A stretch of DNA of 64,000 bases from Lunularia cruciata (Eukaryota; Streptophyta; Marchantiopsida; Lunulariales; Lunulariaceae): assembly GCA_948567375.1 (NCBI GenBank), contig OX419761.1, forward strand, positions 29,638,501 through 29,702,500, in the 5' to 3' direction. The notes beneath the pieces are model-generated. The model did not search any database. It worked only from the letters and a program-made list of their open reading frames with translations, and was not told the origin of the DNA. Shown piece after piece: positions 21,223-34,134 of this stretch (position 1 is the stretch's first letter; each line of letters opens with the position of its first letter). The position numbers and the translations under genes were made by a program.

Positions 21223-22440
21223 AACATGTAACGCTATCTCAAATGTTAGCTATTGGCACTACTCCAAAGTATGTTCTTTTAGCTTTATGAAAAGTTACTC
21301 CTAACACTCATATGATAAGAAGAAAAATCTATAATGAGCAAGCATGGCTTTGAAAAATAGAACTTGCTAATAGACCAAGGGTTCTTGCTCTTGTAAATAC
21401 TCTTCAAGATAGCAACTATTGGAGTGACTATTGATGCAATGATGCAAATGAGGTTACTCATTTGTTCTTTGCACATCCCAATTGCATTCATTTAGCTCAG
21501 GCATATCCATAGTCTTTGGTGATGGATTATACATATAAAAAAAATGACTTTAAAATGCCAATGTCTTCATTTTGCTAGAGTCACAAGTTGTAACCATCAT
21601 TTACAATTACCTTCTTATGAGAAGAAAAACAACCATACTACCAATGTGCTTTAGATCACATTGCAACCTTGTACAATCCTATCAAAAAGGTTACAATTTT
21701 GATAGATTATGAGCTTGCTTTGATGACTGCTCTTCTATCTATATTTCTTATTTCAACACATCTTCTTTGCATTTGGCACATTCAAAAGAATGTCTTAGCC
21801 AATTGTAAGAAGTACTTTTGTACTAAAGATAACTTGAATAAATTCATGAGCAAATTGAAAAATGTGGTGCAATCAAAGACTCCAAAAATATTTACCAAAT
21901 TGGGGAATGCTTTGTGTGAAACATATGGCTTGGTTCAAATAATGATCAATTATATGAGGAACTCTTGGATTTTATACCAAAAATTCTTTGTAGCAACATG
22001 GGCAAATCATCATATTCATTTTGGCAAAGTTATATTTTATTGAGATGAGGTTCAACACTTGATGGTCAAATAATATTTGAAGATCTCCACCAAAGATCTA
22101 CAATATGTTCAAGTTTGACTGTCACATACCTTTGAGAATAAACTCAAAGAAATCAAAGAAAAGCAAGGCATGGAGAATATTTGGGTTCTGCACAATCACA
22201 ATCAGGCACTTTATTAGAATATTATCAAAAAAATTCATTTTATGCTCTAAAGAAACATTCACAAACAATTGTTGATGGTACAAGAGGAAGGAAGTGAAAA
22301 ATTGTAGAGTTGTTCTAATGTCTTCATGAAGATAATGGGATTGCCTTGTATCGTATTTTAGATCATATTTTGCAAATTTTGAATGGTAAGGATTTGCTTT
22401 CAATGGATGAATTTTATCCTATGTAACATTTGGTGCACAT
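21223..22440 (+). pseudogene. Mutator-like (MULE) transposase relic
   Basis: The translated plus strand shows the order expected of a MULE transposase. A leader block TPKYVLLAL (about 21265) is followed by RKIYNEQAWL, then NEVTHLFFAHPNCI (about 21445) and SLVMDYTYKKNDFKMP (about 21510) with the first catalytic Asp. ILIDYELALM with the second Asp (about 21700) and LLCIWHIQKNVLANCKKYF follow. An open stretch runs 21669-22043. A weak SWIM-type zinc finger (MGLPC) lies near 22330. Many stops interrupt it. Terminal inverted repeats were not found, so the element boundaries are unknown. MULE and FAR1-type proteins share this core; decay argues against a host FAR1 gene. Confidence 0.75.
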
Positions 22441-22449
22441 TGAACATTC

Positions 22450-25370
22450 ATCCAACACTATCACACCAAGACCAATTGATATTGTTTATCTATTATCCTA
22501 ACAAGCTTAGATCCTATTCATAGTGTTGTTTATCAAATTTATCATATATTACCACCTTATCAACAAGAGAAAATATGTAATATGTTGTAAGCTCTTATTG
22601 CAATTGAAACATTGGCTTTGGAGAATCCACCAATGCAACATACTCATGGATATCCTCAAGGCTCTCAAGGGAATTTCCAACAAACAAACTAAAATGCATG
22701 AGAGCTGAGTCGTTTATGCAACAAGAAGCCTCACAATATGAGCTAATGGAGGCATCAATTTCACAAGGAAGACTTAGATGTTGTGTAATCTATAAGTTTA
22801 CTGGATATAATGCATGAACTTGTCCTCAACATATTATGTTTCATCATAAGCATCATATTTATCAATGTAGAAAGAGTTTAGAATATGATAGAGATGCTAG
22901 AGAATATGATAAACATGTTAAAGTTTTTCCTACTTCACCAATCATTACAATGTTGATCTGATCATGATATTTAGTTGGATAAGCCAAGGTTATCTTTTGC
23001 TAATGAGTTGGTTTCATATTCATCACTAAGTATATGAAATTTTCTCTTTCTATTGTTCAAAAATCTTCCCACTCTTGTTGCTCTTCACTGTCTTTTTCTT
23101 TTGCATGTATCTTTCTCATTCAAGCTATTTTGATCATTTACATCAATGTTTTATTTACTTCTCTATTGATCTATGTTTTCTTTCAAGTTTATCTATAACA
23201 TCTCAAGCCAACAATATCCCCATCAATCAATACATCCATTCTTGAAGAGATGAATGCATACTTACTACAAAATAAGTATGCAAACACTTTGTTTGTTTAA
23301 TATCAAGAAAAACACTTGTTATTTTGGAACTATGTCTTTTGCACTTTTTAAGCATTTTAGTTAGACAAGGCCCAAGTATTCCATGATGTTTGCTTCATAT
23401 CTAGGACATTGAAGATTGAGCACAACCCTTGCTAAGCAATATCCTGGAGCTTGGATCCAAAGTAGTTTGATTCTTTAAAATTATCAAAAGTTGGGGCTGA
23501 GTATCTAATTTTTTCTCCATTTGTTTAGGTGGTGCTGTTATCTTAGGCTTTCACCTTCAATATGGAGACATATAGTCACATGGTTTTTGACAACTACTTT
23601 GCTACACATTTTTAGATTAACTTCTTATTGTTACAATGGTGACTACTCAACTATATATTTGTAGCAAAAGCCATCTCAAGATGAAAGAAGTGTGTGCCAT
23701 TTGAGAGAAATCTTTTTTTGGCACAAGTTCATCACAAAAGATGTACTATGCATGAGTGATGGATGAGGAGGTGTTTCTATATCTGATCATCATTCTTTCC
23801 ACCATGACAAGGACTACCTTGAATTAAGCATTCTATAATATCAAGTATTTGCATGTATTTGTAAAAAAGGAATACTAGATAAGTACTCATGATGTCAAAG
23901 CAGCCTGATGTTGATAATACAACCTCAGCTTAATAATAAACCAACTTGATGTAGCCAGCAGCAAGTTGAGAATGTCCTAGAAAACAATGTTAAAAACAAG
24001 ATGAGAATATCCTATATTACAATGTTTAGATAGTACTAGCTAGGTACACATGCCATGTATGTAATAATAGTTTGGAACAATCAAATTTAGCCTGCATGCC
24101 CTTGCTATCCATAACTAATTACTAGAAAAATACAACCTTGAAGCTTGAGGTGGCCAACAACAAGCTGAGAATGTCCTATAACACAACATTAGGAAGTACT
24201 AGTTGGATACCCATGTATGTTACAATAATTAGAATAATCAAATCATAGTTGAGGGCACTTGCTATTTGTTATGAATACCCGAATTAGCTCCAAATTTGGA
24301 CAGTGTGAGAACTTACTAGGTTAGTTAAGATTGTTAAAATTTTCCACTAATACTTGCTTATACTCATCTCAAATGACTCATTCAATAGATTCACAAGTGT
24401 TTTCTTATGTCTACTCTATTACAGTGCTTGTTTTTAGATCTCCAATTCTATGAAAAGTATAAATTTTTCTACAAGTCATTGTAGTGTTTCTTGCATATTT
24501 CCTCCTATAAAAACAACCATGAAACAAAAGAGGAAACTAGAATTTCTTGCATTTACTACATCCAACTACCAATTCATCTAACAATCACTTAGAAGTTAAG
24601 AAAGTACTTACTTTGATCTCCAATCAAGGGAACCTGCATAAATTAAACAAGGATGGATAAAACAGATGTGGATGTATCAATTTAGAAATGAAAAAGAGTG
24701 TTTCTACTTGCTACCTTGTACTCTATTGATAATAAGACAAACATCTCACAAGTGAGGTATGTAATGGGTTTCTTGTAGAATGCCCATGAGTATTGATTTC
24801 ATATATAGACTCCCATGTTCACTCTTTGAGTTGCACTATTTTGGATGCTAGAATTCTTTAAATTAATTTGGTTGTATTCATCATGATCAAGAGGGATCTC
24901 TTGCTAGCATAGAATCATGATATTGCATGAATGTTTGAAAATATTTCATTGATTGGATGCCATAGACCACTTTCCATACAATAAGCTTGTCATCTTTCTC
25001 CATCTTTGTACAATAAATACAAACCCAAGCTTGAGTAGTACTACAACCTACTCACACAAGATTTTGGTATTGTGTCACACAAGTATAGATTCACACAAAT
25101 GATGACTCAAAGTCACATTGATCTCCCTACTATAGAGTAGAGCGGGTTGATTCAGTAAAAAGGTATCAATTGAATGGTAAGACTACTTCCTTGATATGCT
25201 TTTTTTATCCCTTCATAAAATCTAACAATAAGGGTGGGTTGATTTAGTAAAAGGTAGTGTAGATTTAACAAATCTCAATATCCCCTTAATCAAATCTAAC
25301 AATAAGTTGAGGTCTCATATCAAGCCATCAATAAAACAATGAAACCACTTCTTAGCATGCTTTTTGCAAA
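22450..25370. other. AT-rich DNA without genes; imperfect direct repeat
   Basis: No recognisable coding content. Segments at about 23945-24075 and 24134-24260 are diverged direct repeats (shared landmarks AAG[CT]TGAGAATGTCCTA and TAGT[AT]GG[AT]TAC-like stretches). A shorter pair sharing a GGTTGATT[CT]AGTAAAA block lies at about 25142 and 25235. Confidence 0.4.
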
Positions 25371-25375
25371 GCAAA

Positions 25376-25456
25376 ATATCATAACTAAAAAGGATAGTGG
25401 AGGATTTTGAAAGAGCTTATGTTCAAATTCCTCCACTATCTTTTTTAGGTATGATA
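25376..25456. repeat. Foldback hairpin, ~35-bp arms
   Basis: Arms 25376-25410 and 25422-25456 are inverted repeats with only a few mismatches around an 11-base loop. It directly precedes copy A of the dispersed repeat. It could be a tiny MITE or a hairpin RNA source; no evidence for transcription is visible. Confidence 0.75.
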
Positions 25457-25477
25457 TACATGAAAGAAAAATCCATT

Positions 25478-26847
25478 ATGGAAATAGGTTATCTAGAACT
25501 GATGAAATGAAAATAATTGATAAGCAATATGTACATGATTCACAATGCTAGAGTAGTGTTAAATCCCTAAGGTAGAATGCATCAAATGTAACCTATAGCA
25601 AAGGCATAATTGAAACAAATTGAGAATAATAGATGCCCAACATACTAGTAAATAATGTGAAATCAAGAGCATTTATGCAAACAACTATGAGAAATAGGAA
25701 ACTTTATGTAAGAGCACACCAGTAAGCAATGGTGAACAATAAAGATTAAGCATGTGGGCTGGAGTCAGATGTAGGAACATTGTAGATGAAAGAGGTTGAA
25801 CCAAGAATCAATCAAAGAGAAAATAAAAATACTAACAAAGGAATTAGCCTGGCAATGGAGGAGTGGAACAATACAGGAGTTATCAAATTGTGTGGCTGCA
25901 AAAACACGTTGAAGTGTAACACAATAACAAGAGTGAAGTGTAAGAGGACAAGATATAAAGAACAAGCACTATGGATGCTCAAGTCATGAGACTCTAAACA
26001 GCAAAGGGAAGTAGAAGGTGGCCATAGTAAACCTCCACAAAAACACCTACAACTTCATCAATGCCTCACATAATGCTAAAGTATATGAGCAATGGTCAGT
26101 ACACCTTATACCAAGTTTTTGCTTAAAAACATGGGACTTCCAAGGCAAACTTGGTTGCTTCCAATGGAGCCGCTCAAGGTAAGGGAAAAGCTCTAACATA
26201 TGAAGCTTAAAATCCAAACAAAGAGCAGCAATAGTAATAAGTAAAACGATTGTGCAATGTAGATAAATCAGCATCCAAAGGGAAAATATGAAGTTATGAG
26301 CAAAATTAAGTAAATGGCTCAAGATATACCTGGTTAAAGCCTACAAGGAAGCAAATATTAGTATTAAAATCAAGTAAAAACTAGCAAAACTACTCAACAA
26401 TGCAAATTAATAAACAAGGTGGCAAACTAACTGCGTGAAATCACAAAAAAACAATAAGGAGCTAAATCAAAAGGCACGCAAAAGAGCAAGTCATCTGCCA
26501 TAGAAATTGGGGCCAACAGCTCACAGAGTGAAGTAGAGTAAGCAACATTGAAAGGTGGAACAAAAAAATGATCCAAAGAGGGGAAAGAGGTATAAGAAGG
26601 GGCCAAAGGAGGACATCAATGCTGCATTAGAAGGGACGGGACAACTCAAATAGGAAAAGCAAAGGAAGGAACAAAGAAGCAAGGAAAAGCCTGAGAGGAC
26701 TTAGTGCATCATGAGAAAGGGGAAAGAAAAGAGGCAAGATCTACCTCAAATGAAGTGTAGACAAGGTGGGCCCAACTTTCCATAAGCAAACCATGGAATA
26801 CCACATGGCAGAAAACCCAAACCCACATGTGAATTAAAATAGTGGTG

Positions 26848-26879
<32 letters not shown>

Positions 26880-26926
26880 TCAAAATTCAAGTAGAACTCT
26901 TGATCAATAGTATGGTATACAAGCCT
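25478..26926 (+). repeat. Dispersed repeat family, copy A
   Basis: About 1.45 kb, alignable along its length with copy B (29178-30730). It starts with a GGTTATC[CT]A block followed by ATGAAATG and ends after an (AT)n tract (26848-26874) with GTAGAACTC[CT]TGATCAA. A short frame (MEEWNN...) is shared by all three copies in the window but has no conserved length, so protein coding is unlikely. The class is unknown: no LTR, no terminal inverted repeat and no transposase or reverse transcriptase was seen. Confidence 0.75.
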
Positions 26927-26929
26927 ACA

Positions 26930-29100
26930 AGAAAAACTACTAGTGGGCTTGAATATAAGCTCCTTGCGTGGCAAAAAGAATGGATGTTCTAAATCTCTAT
27001 AGATAATAAGCCCATGATAACCATAGATATCTTTTTCCATTTGTAAGATAGAGCAAAAAAATGTATGGCTCATGTGAAGAGTGTAATTTTCAAAGACAAA
27101 GCTTTTTGTAAGTTTCCTATAAGCTGAAAGGTATGACCTTTTGGAATTAAAAATCCGTCTATATCTAACACACTCCAATTTTATAATCCCTAATTTACAT
27201 TTACAGGAAATGCTGAAAAGACCATGAGAGAGCAAGATGGTCTTTATAGGCAAATCTTCTAGAAATGGGAAATTTGGGGGTGTGAAAAGGGTAGAATGAT
27301 CCACGACAAAAGAAATAGATGGTGTGATAAAAGAGAGAAAAGGGTGTTTTCTCTCAGATGACTCCTAAGGTGGATGTGAGATGCTCTTCCATGAATGTTG
27401 TACCCTTGAGGAGCCCAACAATTGAGGAGATGGATCCAAAAGAGCTCCTCCTTGTTGGCAAAATCTCTAAAATGAGTACCTTTAGGTACCTTGACTATAG
27501 GGAATAGTCAGAAGCCATGGAACCTAAATTTGGCCATTGCTGCCATCAAGGGAGTAAAGTTGAAGGCAGAAGAACAAAGAACAAAGAGACTTTTCCAAGT
27601 GGCAATGTTGTTGGAATCTTTGAAAAGCAGAACCTGCTGTTTGGCCCACATAACATTTTCCATTATGCAAGGAACAAATGACGTATATAACTCCAAAGTC
27701 ATGTAAGGGGTGAAGAAACAAAACATGCCCTATATGGTGAAATCTCAAAGCCTTAATTGCTGCAGAATGGGATCATGGTCTGCTGAAAAATGATTGGTGA
27801 GCAAATGTGTTCTTATTTGAGCCAATCAATTCTACCTAGAGGGAAAAGGAAAGTCTGAGTAAGGTTAAGTGTAGAGATGGATTTGAAAGAGATATTTCCA
27901 CACAACAAGGTTCCCATTTGTAGTGCAAAGAAGAGGTACGGTGCAGGCTAAAGAGTGATGGGTAAACTATAAATAACACCAAATACCAAACACGGGCAGA
28001 ATGGTAAGTCAACATGGAATAGTAAATCAGACATGGATATGGACGGAGGTGAGTCATCATGGAATAGGAAATCTAATATAGACAAAGGTGAGACATCATG
28101 GAACAAAACAAGAAACAAGGATGAAGTTGATGATAGGAATAGGAAGTAACTAAATGAGGATGAAATTGGAATAGTAGTAATAGGAATAGTAAGTAATTGA
28201 ACAAGGATAAAATTGATGATAAGAACATGAAGGAACTAACCTAAGGAGGCAAATATGGAGGTTATTGAGGTGAGTAACTGGTGAGTCAATATGAGAATAG
28301 GACTGAACAAAGGCCAAGACTCAAACGAGTTTCAAGGAGGATAGAAGCAAAGACCAAGCTGATGTGGAGGTTATCAAGGTGAGTAAATGTAGAGGTAATG
28401 TGAGATCAAATCTAGAGGGCAGAACTAGAAGAGGGCGGCAGATGTGGTTTGTGGGGGATAGAAGTACAAAGCATGGATAATAAGAGGTAGAGGTGGCCAT
28501 AACAATGGAGTAGGGCTCAAGGGAATGAAAGTGCTGATGTGAAGAGGCAAAGGTGGCACTAAATAGTAGATATGGAGCATGGAGCAAAGCTCAAAGGCAT
28601 AACAACGAGTGCCACAATTAAGGGTGACAAAGGGAGATCTAGAAAAGAATTGGATGAGTAGGCAACGGAATAGAAGATGTAGCAAAAGGCATATCAAAGC
28701 ATAGATGACATGTGGCATGTAAGACTACTACAAAACCAAGTGAATGAGATAATAGGAAATCCAACAAAGAACAACAAAATGGTCATGCTTTCACTTTGTT
28801 TAGGGTTAAGCCAAGAATAAGCTAAATCTACTAAAATGGGATCAACCAAACTACTACAATGAGAATTGAAACTGTCAAGTAAGGAGTTGAAGGTGAATGC
28901 CATCATGATAACTCAAAATCATTCATGTAACTAGAAAATATATATATCAACCAAGAACATGAATTGATGATGAATGAACCAGAGCTTACTTGTCCTAATC
29001 CGCCTATTGTGGTGGGGCTTGAATGTCATATAAAGAAGCAAAAGAATCTATTCCAAGATAAAACAAAGAGGCAGCTAAAAAGAGACCCTGCCATTATGGT
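26930..29100. other. Purine-rich AT-rich DNA between repeat copies A and B
   Basis: No gene recognised. The longest frame (minus strand, 26834-27304, 156 codons) has no familiar motif and its end is made of the (AT)n tract of copy A. The plus strand is unusually rich in GGA/GAA-type purines, giving long but meaningless minus-strand frames. Confidence 0.35.
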
Positions 29101-29177
29101 CTTATAGTGCCATCAGTATATATATATATGTGAGACCAAAAGCTATTCTATATATGTATATGAGAGCAAAAGCCATT

Positions 29178-30636
29178 CTAGGAACAGGTTATCCAAAATT
29201 CATGAAATGCAAATGATTGATAAGTAATATGTACATGATTCACAATGCTAAAGTAGTGTTAAATCCCTAAGGTAGAATGCATCAAATGTAACCTATAGCA
29301 AAGGCATAATTGAAACAATTTGAGAATAACAAATGGCCAATAGACTAGTAAACAATGTGAAATTGAGAGCATTTGTGCAAACTACTTTGAGAAATAGGAA
29401 ACTTTATGTAAGAGCCCGCCAGTAAGAAGTGCGTGAACAATAAAGATTAAGTATATCGGCTAGAGTCAGGTAGGAATACTATAAATGCAAGAGGTCAAAC
29501 CAAGAATCAGTCAAAGAGCAAAGGAAAAATACTAAGGAGGGAATTAGCTTGGGATGGAGGAGTGGAACAATACAAGAGTTATCGAATGGTGTGGCTGCAA
29601 AAACGGGTCAAAGTGTAACAAGGTAACTAGAGTGAAGCATAAGAGGACAAGATGTAAAGTATATCACAACAAGCATTATGGACGCATGAGTCTTGAAACA
29701 CTAAACATCAAAGGAAAGCAGAAGGTAGCCATAGTAAACCTCCACAAAAAGACCTACAACTTCATTAGTGCCTCACGCAGTGCCAAAGTAATTGAGCAAT
29801 TGTCAATACCCCTTGTACCAAGTTTCTACTTGAAAACTCATGAGTGCCAAGGTAAACTTGGTTGCTTCCAATGGTGCCCCTCATGGTAAGGGAAAAGCTA
29901 TAACATATGAAGCTTAAAATCCAAACAAAGTGCAGCAACAGTAATAAGTAAAATGATTGTGCAATGCAGATAAATCAGCATCCAAAGGAATAATATAAGA
30001 TCATGAGAGGAGAAAATAAATGGCTGAAGACATACTTGGTTAAAGCTTGAAAGGAAACAAATATTAGTATTGAAATCAAATAAAAATACTAGCAAAACTA
30101 CTCGATGATGCAAATTAATGAAGAAGGTGGTAAACTAATTGTGTGAAATCACCAAAGAAACAATAAGGAGCTAAGTCAGAAGGCACGCAAAGGAGCAAGT
30201 TGTTTTACAACCAAAGGCACAATAGGGAGGAAGCTGTTCAAAGACACAAGGAAAGAGCAAGTCATATGCCATAGAAATTGGGGCCAAAAGCTCACAGAGT
30301 AAAGTAAAGCAAGCAACAACAAAAGGTGGAACAAAAGTATAATCCAAAGACTGGAAAGGGGAATAGGAAGGGGCAAAAGGGGTACATCAATGCTGGACTG
30401 GAAGGGACGGGGCAACTCAGATAGGAAAAGCAAAGGAAGGAACAGAGAAGCAAGGAAAAGCCTAAGAGGACTTAGCGCATTGTGGGGAAGGGGAAAGAAA
30501 ATAGGCAAGATCTGGCTCGGATGAATTGATGGACAAGGTGGATGAATTGATGGACAAGGTGGACGTGTCCATAAGCAAACCATGGAATACACATGGAGAA
30601 AAACCCAAACCCGCATGTGAATGAATATAGTTATAG

Positions 30637-30687
<51 letters not shown>

Positions 30688-30730
30688 ATTCAGAAGTCAA
30701 GTAGAACTCCTGATCAACAGAATACAAGCC
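29178..30730 (+). repeat. Dispersed repeat family, copy B
   Basis: Homologous to copy A in the same orientation. It has a ~60-bp insertion near 30200-30260, a 21-bp tandem duplication at 30519-30560 (GGATGAATTGATGGACAAGG twice) and a longer (AT)n tract (30641-30685). Related GAGAGCAAAAGCCATTCT motifs occur just upstream (about 29160). Confidence 0.75.
30641..30685. repeat. (AT)n microsatellite, 45 bp
   Basis: Uninterrupted TA dinucleotide run near the end of repeat copy B; the copy A equivalent is 26848-26874. Confidence 0.95.
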
Positions 30731-30734
30731 TCTA

Positions 30735-33480
30735 TGTCCTAAGCCGGTCACCTTTTTCCTTCCAATTTTGTAACTCCTGCGTTTCTCCTCTCACAATGTT
30801 CGATGGGCTCGCTCAGAACAGTCACATATATGCTATGTACTGCAGGGTCCACTTGATATTCCGCAAAGTTTTAGCATCTGATGTGAAGGGCCTGGTTTGA
30901 AACAGCTGAGCACGGAGTCCACCCTTTCGTACTCATAAGAGAACTGTAACCTATCATGGAGAATCCACCTCGAGAGGAATGAACTGTCGAAGTAGTTTCT
31001 TTTGTGCAAACCTTAGAATTCTCTAGAGTATAGGGTGTTGCAAGAAGATGGAGCACATTAGAATAAGTAAGGACTTTTTTAATCAGCAATTTTATTTCAT
31101 ATTAAACAAAGTAAAAGAGCATAAAAGATCACAATAACTCCTTGTGATGGTTTTATTTATACGAGAAGGAGATTAAAAAAGGGTAGTTCCTTTCTGGTAA
31201 CATGTGTTGGCATCATCTTCTTTTTTAAATCGGTCTCTTTCTATTTCGAGGACTTGAAAATGAGTTTGAATACTCACCTCTAACATCAATGATCTGATTA
31301 ACAAATATAGATTATCATGTACTACAAATCTCCAAACTAAAAGTAAGATCCTCAAATTGAATATAACTCTCTAGCATAATATAGTTATTCCTGGGCAAAA
31401 TGCATCGTCTTCTTTAAATTATTCAGCTCTTACTTTGCCTCCGACAATATCTTGCTGCATATGATTGACTATCGAGGAATGAGACGCTAACATAGTTTTC
31501 CACACATACACTGATAGCTCACCACAAGCATTAATCTGTGTAAGCCACCTATCATACTCCCCCGCAAATCAATGCAGCATAGAGGTCCCTTCCCTCGAGG
31601 CTGAATCTTGTTGTCCCTACTGTATTTCACATGGCAAGATCATGGTCATGTCGTGCTTCTTGAGCAAGCATGAAAGAATGCTTTGAGAAGTAACGAGTGC
31701 AGTAAATGCTCAAATGGCCATGTCTTCCAGGTTGTATCCTTTCGATTTGTCGTTAATAAGGACGGATTTATCCCCCTAGATTGATCTCTTCATTCTTTAT
31801 TCGAGCTTACAATAAGCAATTACAATAAGGTGTCAACTTAAGTTAAGTTAACTTACAATAAGCAATTGGTTCCATGTGATGACTAACGTGAAATAGATTC
31901 CTTCAGGTATAGACGAACTATGAACCAATATCTCCGCATGATGAATAATCTATAATATATCATGTATATTATATAAAAAAAAACTTGTCAAAGAATACAT
32001 GCGCGCGAATGGAACAAGTGAACTTTTTTATACTCACTCATTGCCGTAGAGAGGGGTGGCGTAGAAAGAGTCATCAACTTCAACTTGCAGAAGAAAATGG
32101 ACAACAATGAATTGGCCCCTTTTCACTGAATTCTTGTCCCAATTCCGTGATTTTGACGGTATACTCTATCAATAAAGCAAGGTCTTCACTTCTACTTCCT
32201 CTTTTTTTTCCCAGTAACGGGAAGTTTGTATGAAATTTCACTCTGAAATAGTTTACCTAACATAGAGTAGAACGCAAGAGATAATATTCCCCCGACTCTT
32301 GCTGAAGGTCGACAAAACATCTAGTGGAAGGAAGGAAGATAGGATCAATATCCTTCTTAGCTTAAAGCCCTCAATAAAAGTCTACTTCTGCTCTCTTAAT
32401 ATAGTCTCCAAAAGTTACTTGACGTAAGAACTGGTAATTGAAGGACAATTCATAATTATCCACTTTGATATCATTCGGACTAACTCTAACGTCGTCCACT
32501 TATTTTTCGCATTCTCCGTAAACTCGGTTGCCGACTTAACCTTTCTTAAAGCTTAAGTTTAAACTTAATCTATAGAGTTCTGACTACGTACTAACCAACT
32601 AATATGGGAAGTCACAATATTAGAAAGATGCTACTTTCTTCAGTCCCATCCTATTCTTCGCGGAAGTGGACGCTGCAACTGAAACTGGGGGAAAGTGGAC
32701 CCTGGCAATGACCCGGGGGAATCGCCGGCGCGTATAAAATACTCACCGGGAATCGAACAGGTGAGCATTGCACGATATTCCCGGCATCCAGAATCATTTC
32801 TGACAATGGCTCGTAAAGTCTAATGCAATCCGGTGAAGTCTATTTCTAGACAAAAGACCTTTCGAGCACTTTCAGAGCCACTTTCAGACCTTCGAGAACT
32901 TTCTTCAGCGGGGTTACCTTGAGGAACGAAAAGGACGTCCGGTATATTTGAATTTCTTTTATATTTTCCTGATATTTTAATTTCTCTGCAGAATTTCGAT
33001 TCGAGGTTTTTTCGATAGTATCCTTCTAATAGTGGATTCAACCTTTTCAGTTTTCTTGAAGTTGTGTCTTATTAGCAAGAATTAGCATTGCATATTTTCT
33101 TGAACTCTTAAATATTAGAAAATCCATGTAACTAACATAAGGTATGTACAAATTTTAATTATTATTTTTTGTATGATATACACACCATAATATTTACACG
33201 TCATCTATTGGGATGACGTAAAAGTTGGCGGCATCATTTACGACAATGTTTCCTGCAATGATTTAAACAACCAGTAAAATATCCATTCGAACCCCGATTG
33301 TTTTCCACATACGGCAGTTGGTTTGGAAAATGACACTTAATATACTTCTTGATACTGAGAACTAAGTGTCATGAATGATGAAAGGGTCAGTATTATAAGC
33401 ATTGAGGCCCTTCTGTTTGCCAAATACTGCACTTGGTCTGTAAATGGCCACTCACCATATTGTGGCTCATATGGGATTCA
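30735..33480. other. Low-copy-looking intergenic DNA without a recognised gene
   Basis: CpGs are more frequent than in the transposon blocks. A 16-bp motif CTTACAATAAGCAATT occurs twice near 31804 and 31849. A GC-rich patch at 32650-32820 contains GTATAAAATA followed by a short ATG frame of five codons only. A minus-strand Ser/Glu-rich frame (33041-32820, 73 aa) has no recognised match. Confidence 0.35.
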
Positions 33481-33501
33481 ATTCCCAGATTTCTAAAATT
33501 A

Positions 33502-33791
33502 TCAAGGTAATGATCTTACTCTTGTAGACATAATATGCACACATATATACTTCAAACAATTGGAATATAAACAGACTAAATGGGTCATACAATCTTTAAA
33601 GAGATTCAGTGAATGATAGGCCGTGTGTATGCAACTAAGACAAACAAGTTCTGCAGCTGAAACAACAATTCGTGTAAATTGACCACCACTACCATTTGGC
33701 ACACCCCATAATATGCTTTTACGGAGCCCCGTCCCCCAACAAGTCTATGCCTGGTTACAGGACCTAGATTAAACCCTCTAATGTTCGGCAT
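33502..33791 (-). pseudogene. Frameshifted ORF remnant, unknown family
   Basis: Two overlapping minus-strand frames join naturally if about two extra bases near 33702 are ignored. The first gives MPNIRGFNLGPVTRHRLVGG and then GRGSVKAYYGV; the second continues PNGSGGQFTRIVVSAAELVC. The continuity across the frame change suggests a real former coding sequence rather than chance, but I do not recognise the protein. Confidence 0.35.
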
Positions 33792-33890
33792 GATTGACGA
33801 GGAATACTAATCCTCTATTATGCAATCCAGGGAATGAATTCAAAAGACGTTAGTGATCAAAAGAGTTAGTGAAAAGGTGAAAACGATGTA

Positions 33891-34134
33891 TGTAATGTAA
33901 CAAGGAAAAAGCCATTGATATCGTAACGTCGTCCACAATGTAAAAGCGAGATTTTCTCAAACTCGTGAATAATTTACGTGACGGTAAATAAAATGAGAGA
34001 ATTAAATTGACATGTAACGTAACAAGGAAAAACTATTGATATCGTAACGTCGTCCTCAAAGTAAAAGCGAGATTTTCTCAAACTCGTGAATAATTGACGT
34101 CACGTTCAATAAAATGAGAGAATTAAGTTTGCAT
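33891..34134. repeat. 122-bp tandem duplication with ACGT motifs
   Basis: Copies at 33891-34012 and 34013-34134. Each contains TATCGTAACGTCGTCC and CTCAAACTCGTGAATAAT. Copy 2 creates the palindrome TGACGTCA (34095-34102), the classic bZIP/CRE site. CpGs are well preserved. A following frame (34133-34378, 81 aa) has no recognised content. Confidence 0.85.

Noticed and set aside
26834-27304. 156-codon minus-strand frame
   Set aside because: Ends in the (AT)n tract of copy A, no motif, biased composition.
30176-30751. 191-codon minus-strand frame with Ile-Tyr repeats and Pro/Leu-rich part
   Set aside because: It is the translation of the (AT)n tract and the purine-rich strand of repeat copy B.
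32735-32800. Possible tRNA gene on the minus strand (GGAATCGAACA resembles a reversed B box) near a TATA-like GTATAAAATA
   Set aside because: The T-arm does not pair in the 5+7+5 pattern and no A box or acceptor stem fits.
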